Origin: Paraburkholderia sp. LEh10
Lineage (GTDB): Bacteria; Pseudomonadota; Gammaproteobacteria; Burkholderiales; Burkholderiaceae
Direction of reading: 5' to 3'
DNA: 64,000 nt
Assembly: GCF_017814945.1 (NCBI RefSeq)
Contig: NZ_JAGIPX010000001.1
Span: 292,202-356,201, forward strand
Shown: positions 18,163 to 28,400 of the stretch, piece after piece
Layout: each line of letters opens with the position of its first letter
Numbering within the stretch: position 1 is the first letter of the stretch
Notes under the pieces: generated by a model
Databases searched by the model: none
What the model was told of the DNA's origin: nothing
Seen by the model: the letters and a program-made list of their open reading frames with translations, nothing else
Made by a program: the position numbers and the translations under genes

Positions 18163-19185
18163 ATGAAAAAAATCTTGATTACGTCTGTACTCCTTATTTC
18201 ATTCCAGGCAGCAAGCGCGCAAAGCAATGCGACGCTTTATGGCTTCATCGACACCGGTCTGGTGTCCGCGAGTCAGGTCTACGATCGGTCGACCGGAAAG
18301 TCCGGCACGCAATTCATGATGGGTGACGGCATTTCCCAGGGCACATCCCGCTTCGGATTGACGGGAAGCGAGGACCTCGGCAGCGGACTGAGCGCCATCT
18401 ACAAACTCGAGGCGGGGTTCGACACGCCCAATGGACAACTCGCGGGAACGGCTCTCTTCAACCGCGGCTCCTGGGTCGGCCTGAACGGCAAATTCGGCTC
18501 GGTCACGCTGGGCCGGCAATGGAACCTGAGCGATGACACGATGGTCGGCAGCTTCTTCCGTGGCGGCTACAACCTCTCGGTGTTCCGGCTAACCGGGTTC
18601 GACGAGGTCAGCGACCTGGTCGACAACGCCATCAAGTACAAGACGCCGACCATCGCCGGCTTGCAGGCATCGGCGCTCTACGCCCCCGGTGGTGTCCCAG
18701 GCAGCCGCGGTGCGAATCAGGTTGTGGAAGCGGCTCTCGCCTATGGCAACGGCCCCTTCAATTTCGGCGCGGTGTACCACAAGCGCAATGACGCCGTCGC
18801 ACCCTTTGCCTCCGAGCTTTGGGAAATCGGTGCGAACTACTCCTTTGGAGCGGTACGGGTGCGCGGCGGCTACGCCAACAGCCGTTATCCCCTGGGCGAC
18901 GGAACCTTCAGTCGTGCGATGGTGTACGGTGTCGGGCTCGACTACACGGTTACGCCGGCACTCGTGTTGGCCGGCGACGCCGTGCTCAGAAAGCGCGCTG
19001 GAACCTCGGACAGCGCCTCGTTTCTGCGTTTGACCGCCGATTACAGCCTCAGCAAGCGCACCGGCGTCTTCACCAACGTCGGCTTGCTGAAGAACCATGA
19101 TCTATCGGCGGAATCGTTCTACGGGGATGGAATGCCCGGCCAAAGCCAGGTCGTTCTGAACGTCGGGATACGACACGGATTCTGA
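18163..19185 (+). CDS. Gram-negative porin (OmpC-like, Burkholderia type)
   Basis: 340 residues. A signal peptide of about 19 residues (MKKILITSVLLISFQAASA) is followed by QSNATLYGFIDTGL, the usual first strand of Burkholderiaceae porins. RFGLTGSEDLGSGLSAIYKL and GRQWNLSDDTM are conserved strands, and the protein ends in VGIRHGF, the C-terminal Phe signal for the BAM machinery. It is a trimeric outer-membrane channel. It is the third gene of the plus-strand ureide unit and probably helps the substrate through the outer membrane. ATG 18151 would add MRFT and spoil the signal peptide start. Confidence 0.88.
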   Translation: MKKILITSVLLISFQAASAQSNATLYGFIDTGLVSASQVYDRSTGKSGTQFMMGDGISQGTSRFGLTGSEDLGSGLSAIYKLEAGFDTPNGQLAGTALFNRGSWVGLNGKFGSVTLGRQWNLSDDTMVGSFFRGGYNLSVFRLTGFDEVSDLVDNAIKYKTPTIAGLQASALYAPGGVPGSRGANQVVEAALAYGNGPFNFGAVYHKRNDAVAPFASELWEIGANYSFGAVRVRGGYANSRYPLGDGTFSRAMVYGVGLDYTVTPALVLAGDAVLRKRAGTSDSASFLRLTADYSLSKRTGVFTNVGLLKNHDLSAESFYGDGMPGQSQVVLNVGIRHGF

Positions 19186-19712
19186 ACGCGCCTCTCTGAG
19201 TCCTTTCCCGGAACCCATTGAGCCGGATTTCTGTCAGCGCGTTGCGGTGAGTCTCCAGCGTCGCTTGATCGATCATGCTTTACTCCTTCGCGTAGTACGA
19301 GTGGCAAGTCTGGATCAGGCGAAGCGCGGGAACAAGCCGCAATATCGCGTCGATCAATCGGAAAATTCGATCGATCTAGCGAGGCTTGAAAAGTGGCAGA
19401 GCAAACTGAAGTGTGACCGCCTCACGGCCGGTGGGCGCGCGCTTGCCGGCCAAGTTCCAGACATTCGCCCGCACGATCAAATGGTCACTCAACCGGCCGA
19501 TCCGCTTCCGAAAGCAGCCGTTTACCGCAGATAGCGGATTGACGCGTTATCGGTGGGCTCCGTCTTCGTGCGAGCAGACACCCACTTGTTCGGAGGTTTG
19601 ATGAGACGTTCAGACGTCGCCTCCAGCGCGAAAGCCGCCGGACGCCCTAGAACACCTAGCTCGGCTTTGGTTGACCGCTCGATATACATCGCGATTGGCA
19701 CTGACGCTTGCG
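19186..19712. other. Degenerate intergenic region
   Basis: 527 bp with no convincing gene. A minus-strand start at 19276 with a strong GAAGGAGTAAAGC site reads MIDQATLETHRNALTEIR, then runs into sequence antisense to the porin gene. It looks like the first roughly 20 codons of a gene whose remainder was lost. A GTG-initiated minus-strand frame (19522-19716) overlaps the osmC stop but shows no family features. Confidence 0.45.
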
Positions 19713-20120
19713 TCACGTCATGCTCAGCGTCGTGTCGATGCGCGTGCCGCGCTTGATGAAGAGCGTGACGGGCGTCCTTTCGCAGATTTCGGCAAGGCGC
19801 GCGCGTTGCGCCTCTTCAAGCGATCCTCCAACCGCTACATCGCGGCGGATGTACTGGATCCCGTCATGATCGGCATGAAGGCTGACCGCAACGGCGATCG
19901 TGGCGGACGGCCACGTCTTGCGCTGCATGTACATGCGCAGCGTTGCGGCTGTGCACGCGGCAAGCCCGGACAGCACGAACGCGAATGGCGCGGGGCCGCG
20001 ATCCTGGCCGCCTTCGTGGGGGCCTTCGTCGCCCGTCAGCGGGTGGCGTCCGGCCTCGATGGCGACGAGATAGTCGGGCGCGTCGGCCGCAAGGTGAGCA
20101 GTAGCGGAGGCGAGCGGCAT
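19713..20120 (-). CDS. OsmC family protein
   Basis: 135 residues. SGLAACTAATLRMYMQRK contains the conserved Cys of the OsmC/Ohr fold, and the C-terminal CERTPVTLFIKRG the region of the second one. GRHPLTGDEG and GPAPFAFVLSGLAAC match the YhfA-like or general OsmC branch, a dimeric thiol-dependent peroxidase. Start ATG 20120 has CTTGGAG upstream. It is a lone gene between two degenerate regions. It may detoxify organic peroxides; no regulator is adjacent. Confidence 0.82.
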   Translation of the reverse strand: MPLASATAHLAADAPDYLVAIEAGRHPLTGDEGPHEGGQDRGPAPFAFVLSGLAACTAATLRMYMQRKTWPSATIAVAVSLHADHDGIQYIRRDVAVGGSLEEAQRARLAEICERTPVTLFIKRGTRIDTTLSMT

Positions 20121-20937
20121 GAGTAACTCCAAGGCGTGGCGTGATATCGCGCGCGTCAGTTGAATGGCGTGATGCTTCCGGCTTCGCCGGGCACATGCGA
20201 TGCACCGGCTCCTTGCTTGCATGTGCGGTAATGCTACGCCTCATTCTGAGGCAGTCGCCGTCCCAGAGTGCGTTTGGTAACTCCACGGAATGCGTGGCGT
20301 GGAGTCGCGAGCTGTCGAGATTCAAGACGAAATCACAGCCATATTCCGCACGATGATGAAGAGGCAGACCGGCTAGAACGAGTGCCGGACTCCAACCGTG
20401 GCGCCCAGAGTTGTGCCTTGTGAGCCAAAGAGCGCGCCATTCACAGACAGCCTGGCTCGCATTGAATCCGCGATGGGGCTTTGTTGTGCATGGACGAGAG
20501 CGGAGACGTCTTCGCTGATAGACGCATCTGACTGCTCGTTAGACGGCAGGGGTCGGCGGCAGCGCACCCAGCCGATCGTGAAAGTCCAGCCAATCGAAAG
20601 CGAGCAACGGGATCGTTGGATCGCCGCGCTTCCACAATCCTGAATGAAGTCGGTGTGTCCGATGTGGCGGAAGAGGCGCTAGCAAAAGCTAACCGACTGG
20701 TGCGGACGGCGCTTTCCGATAAGAGCGCGAGCGGGGCCGCGCAACTGCCGGATGCCGGGCAGAAAGCACTCGATTAGTGCTTGAACGCCCATGCGTATCG
20801 AGACTGCGCATCAAGCTTGTGCACGGGTTGCCCAATCGATACCGCGAACATCCGTATCGACGGCGATGGCACGCTTATCGCTTTATGACGCACAGGAGCC
20901 GGTGCAGCATCCGGTTTAGCAGTCACAATCTGGCAAA
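20121..20937. other. Degenerate region before the guanidine riboswitch
   Basis: About 800 bp with no intact gene. It holds a minus-strand C-terminal fragment ending GVRHSF (20373-20567). A plus-strand frame ending at 20777-20779 reads NEVGVSDVAEEALAKANRL and onward for about 45 codons, with no recognisable family. These look like remnants left by past rearrangements. Confidence 0.5.
20373..20567 (-). pseudogene. Possible C-terminal fragment of an outer-membrane beta-barrel protein
   Basis: The minus-strand frame ends ARLSVNGALFGSQGTTLGAT then VGVRHSF and a stop. The alternating pattern with a terminal aromatic residue is like the last strand of porins or autotransporter barrels. The upstream portion does not continue as a barrel, so at most the last 45 codons remain. 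Assignment is by this pattern only. Confidence 0.3.
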
Positions 20938-21053
20938 TGGACGACTAGGGTTCCGGTCCCGTCTCGATGCGACAACAGCATTCGATGCGCGACGCTGGTC
21001 CGAGAGTTGTCGACCTCATCGAGGTTACACGGCGGGACAAAAGCCCGGGAGAG
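20938..21053 (+). promoter_or_regulatory. Guanidine-I (ykkC) riboswitch aptamer
   Basis: The conserved blocks of the ykkC subtype-1 RNA appear in order and spacing: CTAGGGTTCCG (20945-20955), GGTCCGAGAG (20997-21006), and ACACGGCGGGA followed by AAAGCCCGGGAGA (about 21027-21052). These blocks form the guanidinium-binding pocket in the known aptamer. The aptamer ends about 58 bp before the ATG of the importer gene. In this class ligand binding turns on guanidine export or degradation genes. The expression platform is not obvious by eye; GAGGT/ACCTC (21099-21110) could pair over the ribosome site. Confidence 0.93.
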
Positions 21054-21110
21054 AACGCGATGCGTCGCGCCGCTCCTGCCGTCGATAACCGTCCCTGCGA
21101 GGTCAACCTC

Positions 21111-22178
21111 ATGCGCAAGCTCCGTCTTTTCGCCGCTGCCGCCGTCGCTCTCTCCCTCTGCATTTCCACACCCTCATTCGCTCAGGCCAGAAAGGACTTC
21201 AAGGTCTGCTGGACCATCTACGCTGGCTGGATGCCGTGGGGCTACGCGAAGACCCAAGGCATCATGTCCAAATGGGCGAAGAAGTACGGCATCAATGTCG
21301 ACGTCGTGCAGCTGAACGACTACATCGAATCGATCAACCAGTACACGGCCGGCAAGTTCGATGGCTGCGCGATGACCAACATGGACGCGCTCACCATTCC
21401 GGCAACGGGAGGCGTGGATAGCACGGCGCTGATCGTCAGCGACTATTCGAACGGCAACGACGGCGTGCTCATCAAGGGCGCGGGCAAGAAGGTCGCCGAT
21501 CTCAAAGGCCAGTCCGTCAATCTCGTCGAACTCTCCGTCTCGCACTATCTGCTGGCTCGCGCGCTCGAATCGGCGGGCATGAGCGAGCGCGACATCAAGA
21601 CCGTCAACACGTCCGACGCCGACATTTCCGGCGCGTTCGCCACGCCCGCCGTCCACAACGCTGTCACGTGGAACCCGATGCTCGCCGACCTGAAGGCGAA
21701 GCCCAACGTCAGCGAAGTGTTCGACTCGAGCAAGATTCCTGGCGAGATCATGGACATGATGGTCGTCAACACGAAGACGCTTCAGGACAACCCCGCGCTC
21801 GGCAAGGCGCTCACGGGCGCATGGTTCGAAATCGTGCAGACGATGCACGGCACTTCGCCCGACAGCCAGGCCGCGCTCGCGTCGATGGCCAAGGCCTCGG
21901 GCACGGACCTCGCGGGCTATAAGGCGCAACTGTCGACCACGGCGCTCTTCTACACGCCGCAACAGGCGCTCGACTTCGCGACCAGCCCGAACATGCCGAA
22001 GATCATGACGCGCGTCGCGCAGTTCTCGTTCGATCATGGCCTGCTCGGCAAGGGCGCGTCGAATTCGGGCGCGGTCGGCATGGCGTTCGACAACAACGTG
22101 GTCGTCGGCAGCAAGAGCAACCTGAAGCTGCGTTTCGATCCGACCTATGTGCGCCTCGCCGCACAAGGCAAGCTGTGA
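21111..22178 (+). CDS. ABC transporter substrate-binding protein, urea carboxylase-associated (guanidine/urea importer)
   Basis: 355 residues. A signal peptide of about 24 residues (MRKLRLFAAAAVALSLCIST...) is followed by KDFKVCWTIYAGWMPWGYA, typical of the NMT1/taurine-like family tied to urea carboxylase operons. The start was taken at ATG 21111 because it gives the signal peptide and has GAGG eight bases upstream; the frame is open further up through the riboswitch. It binds the substrate in the periplasm for the permease and ATPase encoded next. Riboswitch control points to guanidine or a close relative as ligand. This is an inference. Confidence 0.86.
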   Translation: MRKLRLFAAAAVALSLCISTPSFAQARKDFKVCWTIYAGWMPWGYAKTQGIMSKWAKKYGINVDVVQLNDYIESINQYTAGKFDGCAMTNMDALTIPATGGVDSTALIVSDYSNGNDGVLIKGAGKKVADLKGQSVNLVELSVSHYLLARALESAGMSERDIKTVNTSDADISGAFATPAVHNAVTWNPMLADLKAKPNVSEVFDSSKIPGEIMDMMVVNTKTLQDNPALGKALTGAWFEIVQTMHGTSPDSQAALASMAKASGTDLAGYKAQLSTTALFYTPQQALDFATSPNMPKIMTRVAQFSFDHGLLGKGASNSGAVGMAFDNNVVVGSKSNLKLRFDPTYVRLAAQGKL

Positions 22179-22208
22179 ACGCCGCGTCAATCTGAGCAGG
22201 AGAGGCCC

Positions 22209-23024
22209 ATGCGGCTCATCAACCGACATCCCGGCCGCACCGGCAGTCTGATGCTGTTGCTGCTGCCCTTCATCGTGCTCGTCGCGGTGTATTTCACGGG
22301 CTCGTCGCTGCGGCTGCAAGCGAACCCCGACGACAAGCTGCTGCCGGGCGCCACGCAGATGACGGACGCGCTGCGCGAATACGCGTTCACTCAGGACAAG
22401 CGCACGGGCGAATACGTGATGTGGGAGGACACGGTGTCGAGCATGAAGCGGCTCGGCATCGGGCTCGTCGCCAGCGCTGCAATCGGGCTCGTGTTCGGCA
22501 TCGCGACGGGCAGCATTCCGCTCGCGGGCGCCACGCTGTCGCCGTTCATCACCGTGATATCGATGATTCCCCCGCTCGCGGTACTGCCGATTCTCTTCAT
22601 CGTGTTCGGCCTGGACGAGTTGTCGAAGGTCGTGCTGATTGTGATCGGCATCACGCCGATGATGATCCGCGATCTGCAACAGCGCACGCGCGAGATTCCC
22701 GAGGAGCTGTGGATCAAGGCGCAAACGCTCGGTGCGTCGAGCTGGACACTGATCCTGCGGGTGATCGTGCCGCAACTGCTGCCGCGCCTTCTGATCGCAT
22801 TGCGTCTCGCACTGACCTCGGCGTGGCTGTTCCTGATCGCGGCGGAAGCGATTGCTTCGACCGACGGCCTCGGCTATCGCATCTTTCTCGTGCGCCGCTA
22901 TCTCGCGATGGATGTGATCCTGCCTTACGTCGCGTGGATCACGCTGCTCGCGTGGTTCATCGACGAAGCGCTGCGCCGTCTCACGCAATGGGCATTCCCC
23001 TGGTACAACGGAGGCCGCGCATGA
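22209..23024 (+). CDS. ABC transporter permease of the guanidine/urea operon
   Basis: 271 residues, with five to six hydrophobic helices after a short basic N-terminus. The ABC permease coupling loop is visible as EELWIKAQTLGASSWTLILR, followed by ALTSAWLFLIAAE, as in SsuC/TauC-type permeases. AGGAGAG precedes the ATG. The stop overlaps the ATPase start as ATGA. Such a permease probably forms a homodimer in the inner membrane. Confidence 0.88.
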   Translation: MRLINRHPGRTGSLMLLLLPFIVLVAVYFTGSSLRLQANPDDKLLPGATQMTDALREYAFTQDKRTGEYVMWEDTVSSMKRLGIGLVASAAIGLVFGIATGSIPLAGATLSPFITVISMIPPLAVLPILFIVFGLDELSKVVLIVIGITPMMIRDLQQRTREIPEELWIKAQTLGASSWTLILRVIVPQLLPRLLIALRLALTSAWLFLIAAEAIASTDGLGYRIFLVRRYLAMDVILPYVAWITLLAWFIDEALRRLTQWAFPWYNGGRA

Positions 23025-23794
23025 TCGAAATCCGCAACCTGTGGAAGCAGTACGGCGATCAGGTCGTGCTGGAGCGGCTCAATCTGCGCATTGCGGAAGG
23101 CGAGTTCTGTTCGATGGTCGGTGCGTCGGGCTGCGGCAAGTCGACGTTTCTGCGGCTGCTGCTCGGCCAGGAACGTCCGACACGCGGCCAGATCCTGCTC
23201 GACGGCGAACCGCTGCCGGCGGAGCCGGACCCGCATCGCGGCGTGGTGTTTCAGCGTTATTCGGTATTTCCGCATCTCACCGTGCTGCGCAACGTGATGC
23301 TTGGACTCGAACTGCCGCACGCACCCATCACAGGGCGGCTGTTCGGCGCGCGCCGCCGCCGCGCGCGCGATGAAGCCGTCGCGATGCTCGCACGCGTCGG
23401 CCTTGCCGATTCGCTCGACAAGTACCCGCATCAGTTGTCGGGCGGCATGCAGCAGCGTCTCGCGCTTGCGCAGGCGCTCGTGATGAAGCCGCGCGTGCTG
23501 CTGCTCGACGAACCCTTCGGCGCGCTCGACCCCGGCATCCGCCGCGACATGCATGAATTGCTGAGCGCGCTGTGGCGCGAAGCGCGGCTGACCGTCTTCA
23601 TGGTCACGCACGACCTGAAAGAGGGCTTCACCCTCGGCAGCCGTGTGCTGGTGTTCGACAAGGTGCGCATCGATCCTCAAGCGCCGCAGGCTTATGGCGC
23701 GCGCATCACCTACGACATTCCGCTCGAACGCAACGGCGTGCGCGAGCCGCAGGCGGCCACGGCGATTGCGCCGCTGCTTGCCGTGCCCGCATGA
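23021..23794 (+). CDS. ABC transporter ATP-binding protein of the guanidine/urea operon
   Basis: 257 residues. Walker A is GASGCGKST (about residues 36-44), the signature LSGGMQQR, and Walker B VLLLDEPFGALD, with the switch His in MVTHD. These belong to the nitrate/taurine ATPase group. GGAGG lies upstream of ATG 23021, inside the permease gene. It powers the importer; after its stop the operon continues into UAAP1 within 36 bp. Confidence 0.9.
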   Translation: MIEIRNLWKQYGDQVVLERLNLRIAEGEFCSMVGASGCGKSTFLRLLLGQERPTRGQILLDGEPLPAEPDPHRGVVFQRYSVFPHLTVLRNVMLGLELPHAPITGRLFGARRRRARDEAVAMLARVGLADSLDKYPHQLSGGMQQRLALAQALVMKPRVLLLDEPFGALDPGIRRDMHELLSALWREARLTVFMVTHDLKEGFTLGSRVLVFDKVRIDPQAPQAYGARITYDIPLERNGVREPQAATAIAPLLAVPA

Positions 23795-23830
23795 ACCGTG
23801 CAAACGATGCAAACGAATCAAGGACACGAC

Positions 23831-24538
23831 ATGAACGAAACACTGCTCGACGAAACCGTGCCCGGTGGCGGCCACGCGTCGTTGATACTCAAGCGCGGCC
23901 AGTTGCTGCGCGTCACCGACGTGCGCGGCGGCGCGAACGTCAGCATGCTGCTCTTCAACGCCGCCGAGAAAAGCGAACGGCTGAATCTGCCCGACACGCT
24001 GAAGTGCCAGCACACCGCGAAGCTGACCAAAGGTCATTGCATCTATTCCGACATGGGCCGCGTGCTCGCCGCGATCGTCGCAGATACGTGCGGCTGGCAC
24101 GACAGTCTCGCGGGTGTCTCCAATGCCGCCGAAGTGCGGGAGAAATACGGCCAGGGCCGCTATCAGGAACTGCGCAACGCGTTCTATCGCAACGGCACCG
24201 ACAACCTGCTCGTCGAACTCGGCAAATGGGGGCTCGGCATCGCCGATCTGCTGATGACGCTCAACCTTTTCAGCCGCGTCGATGTGACCGATACGGGCGC
24301 GATGAAATTCGTCGAGGGCAATTCGAAGGCAGGCGACTACGTCGAGTTGTACGCGCCGATGAACACGCTCGTCGTGCTGACGGCGATCCAGCATCCGCTC
24401 GACCCGAACCCGGAATACGCACCAAAGCCCGTGAAGCTCGCGCTGCGCGCCGCCGATCCGCAAGTGGCGGAAGTCTGCCGCACGTCGTGCGACGAGAACA
24501 CGCGCGGCTTCATCAATACCGAACGATTCTTTCTCTGA
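23831..24538 (+). CDS. DUF1989 protein UAAP1, carboxyguanidine deiminase subunit
   Basis: 235 residues with the DUF1989 fold. [20 protein letters not shown] and [14 protein letters not shown] are shared with the next gene ([31 protein letters not shown]), so the two are paralogs. They form the urea amidolyase-associated pair. From published work on guanidine degradation (CgdA/CgdB), this pair hydrolyses carboxyguanidine to allophanate. The Cys and His in DTCGxHD are likely metal ligands. AAGGACA precedes the ATG. Which Cgd letter applies is not settled here. Confidence 0.85.
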   Translation: MNETLLDETVPGGGHASLILKRGQLLRVTDVRGGANVSMLLFNAAEKSERLNLPDTLKCQHTAKLTKGHCIYSDMGRVLAAIVADTCGWHDSLAGVSNAAEVREKYGQGRYQELRNAFYRNGTDNLLVELGKWGLGIADLLMTLNLFSRVDVTDTGAMKFVEGNSKAGDYVELYAPMNTLVVLTAIQHPLDPNPEYAPKPVKLALRAADPQVAEVCRTSCDENTRGFINTERFFL

Positions 24539-24545
24539 GCAAGCG

Positions 24546-25199
24546 ATGCGCGCCATGACGACAACCACACTCACAGCCAGCACGCGTGATCCCGCCGATG
24601 CCATCTTCCGCGAAACGTTGCCCGCGGGCGAACCGTGGCTCAAGGAACTGAAGGCGGGGCAGACGCTGCGTATTCGCGACGTCGAAGGCAATCAGGCCAT
24701 CGACACGCTCTTCTACCGCCTCGCGAATCCGCGCGAGCGCTACGACGCGCAACGCACGCTGCGCCGCCAGCAGAGCCTTTATCTGACGACAGGCACCGTG
24801 CTCTATTCGAACCTCGGCAATCCGATGTTGACCATCGTCGCCGATACGTGTGGACGTCATGACACGCTCGGCGGCGCCTGCGCGCAGGAAAGCAACACCG
24901 TGCGCTATGCGCTCGAAAAGCGCTACATGCACAGCTGCCGCGACAACTACCTGCGCGCCTGCGCGCACGACGGCCGCCTGTCGAAGCATGACATCGCCGC
25001 CAACATCAACTTCTTCATGAACGTTCCCGTGACGTCCGAGGGTGGCCTGACGTTCGAAGACGGCATTTCCGCGCCGGGCAAATACGTCGAATTGCGCGCT
25101 GAAATGGACGTGATCGTGCTGATCTCGAACTGCCCGCAACTGAACAATCCGTGCAACGCGTACAACCCTACTCCAGCGGAGCTGACGATATGGAACTGA
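24546..25199 (+). CDS. DUF1989 protein UAAP2, carboxyguanidine deiminase subunit
   Basis: 217 residues, shorter paralog of the preceding gene. [21 protein letters not shown] and [13 protein letters not shown] carry several Cys/His candidates for metal binding, and [13 protein letters not shown] is a UAAP2-type segment. Seven bases separate it from UAAP1; an ATG at 24555 is an alternative start. It should act with UAAP1 between the carboxylase and allophanate hydrolase steps. Its final codons overlap the start of a possible 45-residue protein. Confidence 0.85.
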   Translation: MRAMTTTTLTASTRDPADAIFRETLPAGEPWLKELKAGQTLRIRDVEGNQAIDTLFYRLANPRERYDAQRTLRRQQSLYLTTGTVLYSNLGNPMLTIVADTCGRHDTLGGACAQESNTVRYALEKRYMHSCRDNYLRACAHDGRLSKHDIAANINFFMNVPVTSEGGLTFEDGISAPGKYVELRAEMDVIVLISNCPQLNNPCNAYNPTPAELTIWN

Positions 25200-25327
25200 G
25201 CACGCTGCGCGTGTGGCTCTACACGATGATGAAAGTCCGCGCGGAGCGCCTGGTGACGACGAAGCTGCAGACGAAGCCGCCGGCGAAGCCGCGGACGAAG
25301 CCCGCAGAACAGCACACGAAACACTGA
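25190..25327 (+). CDS. Possible 45-residue basic protein in the guanidine operon
   Basis: The ATG at 25190 lies inside the end of UAAP2 (bases ATATGGAACTGA) and the frame runs to the TGA at 25325-25327. Almost all third positions are G or C, matching real genes here and unlike the other frames of this gap. The product has a hydrophobic-start segment [20 protein letters not shown] and a Lys/Pro-rich tail ([21 protein letters not shown], positions 25-45). It fills a 221-bp gap that would be unusual in an otherwise tightly packed operon. No family is recognised. Confidence 0.4.
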   Translation: MELSTLRVWLYTMMKVRAERLVTTKLQTKPPAKPRTKPAEQHTKH

Positions 25328-25420
25328 ACATCGCGAGCAACCGACGCGACCTGCCGTGGACGACCTCGGCATGCATGCCCACGTGGCGGGACGACCCGCC
25401 CACGCATTGAACATCCACTC

Positions 25421-28400
25421 ATGTTCGATAAAGTCCTCATTGCGAATCGCGGCGCGATTGCCTGCCGCATTCTGCGCACGCTGCGCGACCTGCACGTCGA
25501 AGGCGTGGCCGTCTATAGCGAGGCGGATCGCGCGAGCCGCCATGTCAGTCTCGCGGGCACGGCGCGCAGCCTCGGCGACGGCGCGGCGAGCGTCACCTAT
25601 CTCGACATTGGCAAGCTGCTCGACATCGCGCGCGAAGAAGGCGTGCAGGCGATCCATCCCGGCTACGGCTTTCTGTCCGAGAACGCGGCCTTCGCCGAAG
25701 CCTGCGAAGCCGCAGGCGTCGCGTTCATCGGCCCAACGCCCGCGCAATTGCGCGCGTTCGGCCTGAAGCACACGGCGCGCGCCATCGCCGCCGAACAGGG
25801 CGTGCCGATGCTCGAAGGCACGGGCCTGCTGGACGATCTCGAGGCCGCGCTCGAAGCGGCAGGGCGCGTCGGCTACCCGGTGATGCTGAAGAGCACCGCG
25901 GGCGGCGGCGGCATCGGCATGCGCGTGTGCCGTGCCGCCGACGAACTGGCCGCGCAGTTCGACAACGTCAAGCGGCTTGGCCAGAACAACTTCTCCGATG
26001 CGGGCGTGTTCCTCGAAAAGTACATCGAAAAAGCGCGGCATCTCGAAGTGCAGGTATTCGGCGACGGCAAGGGCGGGGCGATCGCGCTCGGCGTTCGCGA
26101 TTGCTCGGTGCAGCGGCGCAACCAGAAGGTGCTCGAAGAGACGCCTGCACCCAATCTGCCCGAAGGCGTCGAAGCCGCGCTGTGCGATGCCGCCATCCGG
26201 CTGGCACAAGCCGTCGCCTACCGCTCGGCGGGCACGGTCGAATTCGTCTACGACAGCGACGCCGCGCGCTTCTATTTTCTCGAAGTGAACACGCGCCTCC
26301 AGGTCGAGCACGGTGTCACCGAACAGGTATGGGGCGTCGATCTGGTGCGCTGGATGATCGAGCTCGCTGCGGGCACGCTCGCGCCGCTCGACGTGCTGTC
26401 GCGCGATCTGAAGCCGCAAGGCCACGCGATCCAGGCGCGCCTCTATGCGGAAGATCCCGGCCGCGATTTCAAGCCCTGTCCGGGCCTGCTGACGGAAGTG
26501 TCGTTTCCTTGCGCCGATGGCCGCGCACTGCGCATCGACACATGGATCGAAGCGGGTTGTGAAGTGCCGCCGTGGTTCGATCCCATGCTCGCAAAGCTGA
26601 TCGCGTGGCAGCCGACACGCGACGCAGCGCGCCACGCGCTCGACGCCGCGCTCGAAGCCTCGCGCATCTACGGTGTCGAGACCAACCGCGACTATCTGCG
26701 CCAGATACTGGCGGACGCGCCGTTCGCAAGCGGCCAGCCGTGGACGCGCTGTCTCGAACACCTGCGCTACCGCGCGTCGACATTCGAAGTGCTGAGCGGC
26801 GGCACGCAGACCACCGTGCAGGACTACCCGGGACGTCCCGGCTATTGGGCCGTCGGCGTGCCGCCTTCCGGTCCGATGGACGACCGCTCGTTGCGCCTCG
26901 GCAACCGGCTGCTGGGCAACGATGCGCAAGCGGCCGCGCTCGAAATCACGATGAGCGGACCGACGTTGCGCTTCAACACCGACGCTGTCGTGATCGTCAC
27001 GGGCGCCACGCTGCCTGTCTCGCTCGACGAAGTGCCGCAGCCGATGAACACGACGCTCTACGTCGCAGCCGGTGCGACGCTCGCGCTCGGCACGATACGC
27101 GGCGCGGGCGCCCGCGCCTACTTGTGCGTGCGCGGCGGTCTCGATGTCGCGCAGTATCTTGGCAGCCGCAGCACGTTCACGCTCGGCCAGTTCGGCGGCC
27201 ACGGCGGACGCGCGCTGCGTGCAGGCGACGTGCTGCATCTGCATCCACTCGTGGACCGCGAAGCAGGCGCGACGTTGCCCGCCGCGCTCGTGCACCATCT
27301 GGACGACGTGCGTGTACTGCGCGTGATCTATGGTCCGCATGGCGCGCCCGAGTACTTCAGCGCGCGCTATATCGAACAGTTTCTCGCTACGGACTGGGAG
27401 ATCCACTTCAATTCGAGCCGCACAGGCGTGCGCCTCATCGGTCCGAAGCCCGAATGGACGCGCGCCGATGGCGGCGAAGCAGGGTTGCATCCATCGAACA
27501 TTCACGACAACCCCTACGCGGTGGGCGCTATCGATTTCACGGGCGATATGCCCGTGATTCTCGGCCCCGATGGACCGAGCCTCGGCGGCTTCGTGTGCCC
27601 GGTCACGATCATCGAAGCCGACCTGTGGCAGATCGGCCAGTTGAAGGCTGGCGACAAGGTGCGCTTCGTTCCCGTCGACATCGCGACCGCGCGTGCGGCG
27701 GCCCTCGCACGCGGCAAAGAACTGGAAACGCTCGACGAACAGGAACGGTTGCCTCACCCCGGCGATGGCGCAACGCTGCCATCGCCCATCGTGCTGAACG
27801 TCGGCGAAGGCGATGAACGGCTCGTTGCGCGCCTTTCCGGCGATACGCATCTGCTGCTCGAAATCGGACCGCCCGAACTCGATCTGGTGCTGCGCTTTCG
27901 CGGCCACGCGCTGATGCAATCGCTCGAAGCGTTGCAATTGCCCGGCGTGATCGATCTCACGCCCGGCATCCGCTCGCTTCAGGTGCACTATCAGCCGGAG
28001 CAACTGCCGCTTGCCGCGCTGCTCGAACACGTGTCGTCGACGTGGCGGCGCGTGCTGCTGCAAAAGGATCTGCGCGCGCCGTCGCGTATCGTGCATCTGC
28101 CGTTGTCGTGGGATGATCCGGCGTGCCAGCTTGCGATCGACAAGTACATGACCACCGTGCGCAAGGATGCGCCGTGGTGCCCGAGCAATCTGGAGTTCAT
28201 CCGCCGCATCAACGACCTCGACTCGATCGATGCCGTGAAGCGCATCGTGTTCGATGCGAGTTATCTCGTGATGGGCCTCGGCGACGTGTATCTCGGCGCG
28301 CCCGTCGCGACGCCGCTCGATCCGCGCCATCGTCTCGTGACGACGAAGTACAACCCGGCTCGCACGTGGACCGCGGAGAACTCGGTCGGCATCGGCGGCG

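Noticed and set aside
19522..19716. GTG-started frame overlapping the osmC stop by a GTGA junction
   Set aside because: The overlap is suggestive of coupling, but codon use is mixed, there is no family similarity and no independent ribosome site.
21174..22988. A 604-codon minus-strand frame across the ABC importer genes
   Set aside because: Antisense shadow of clear binding-protein and permease genes; Arg/His-rich composition and no ribosome site.
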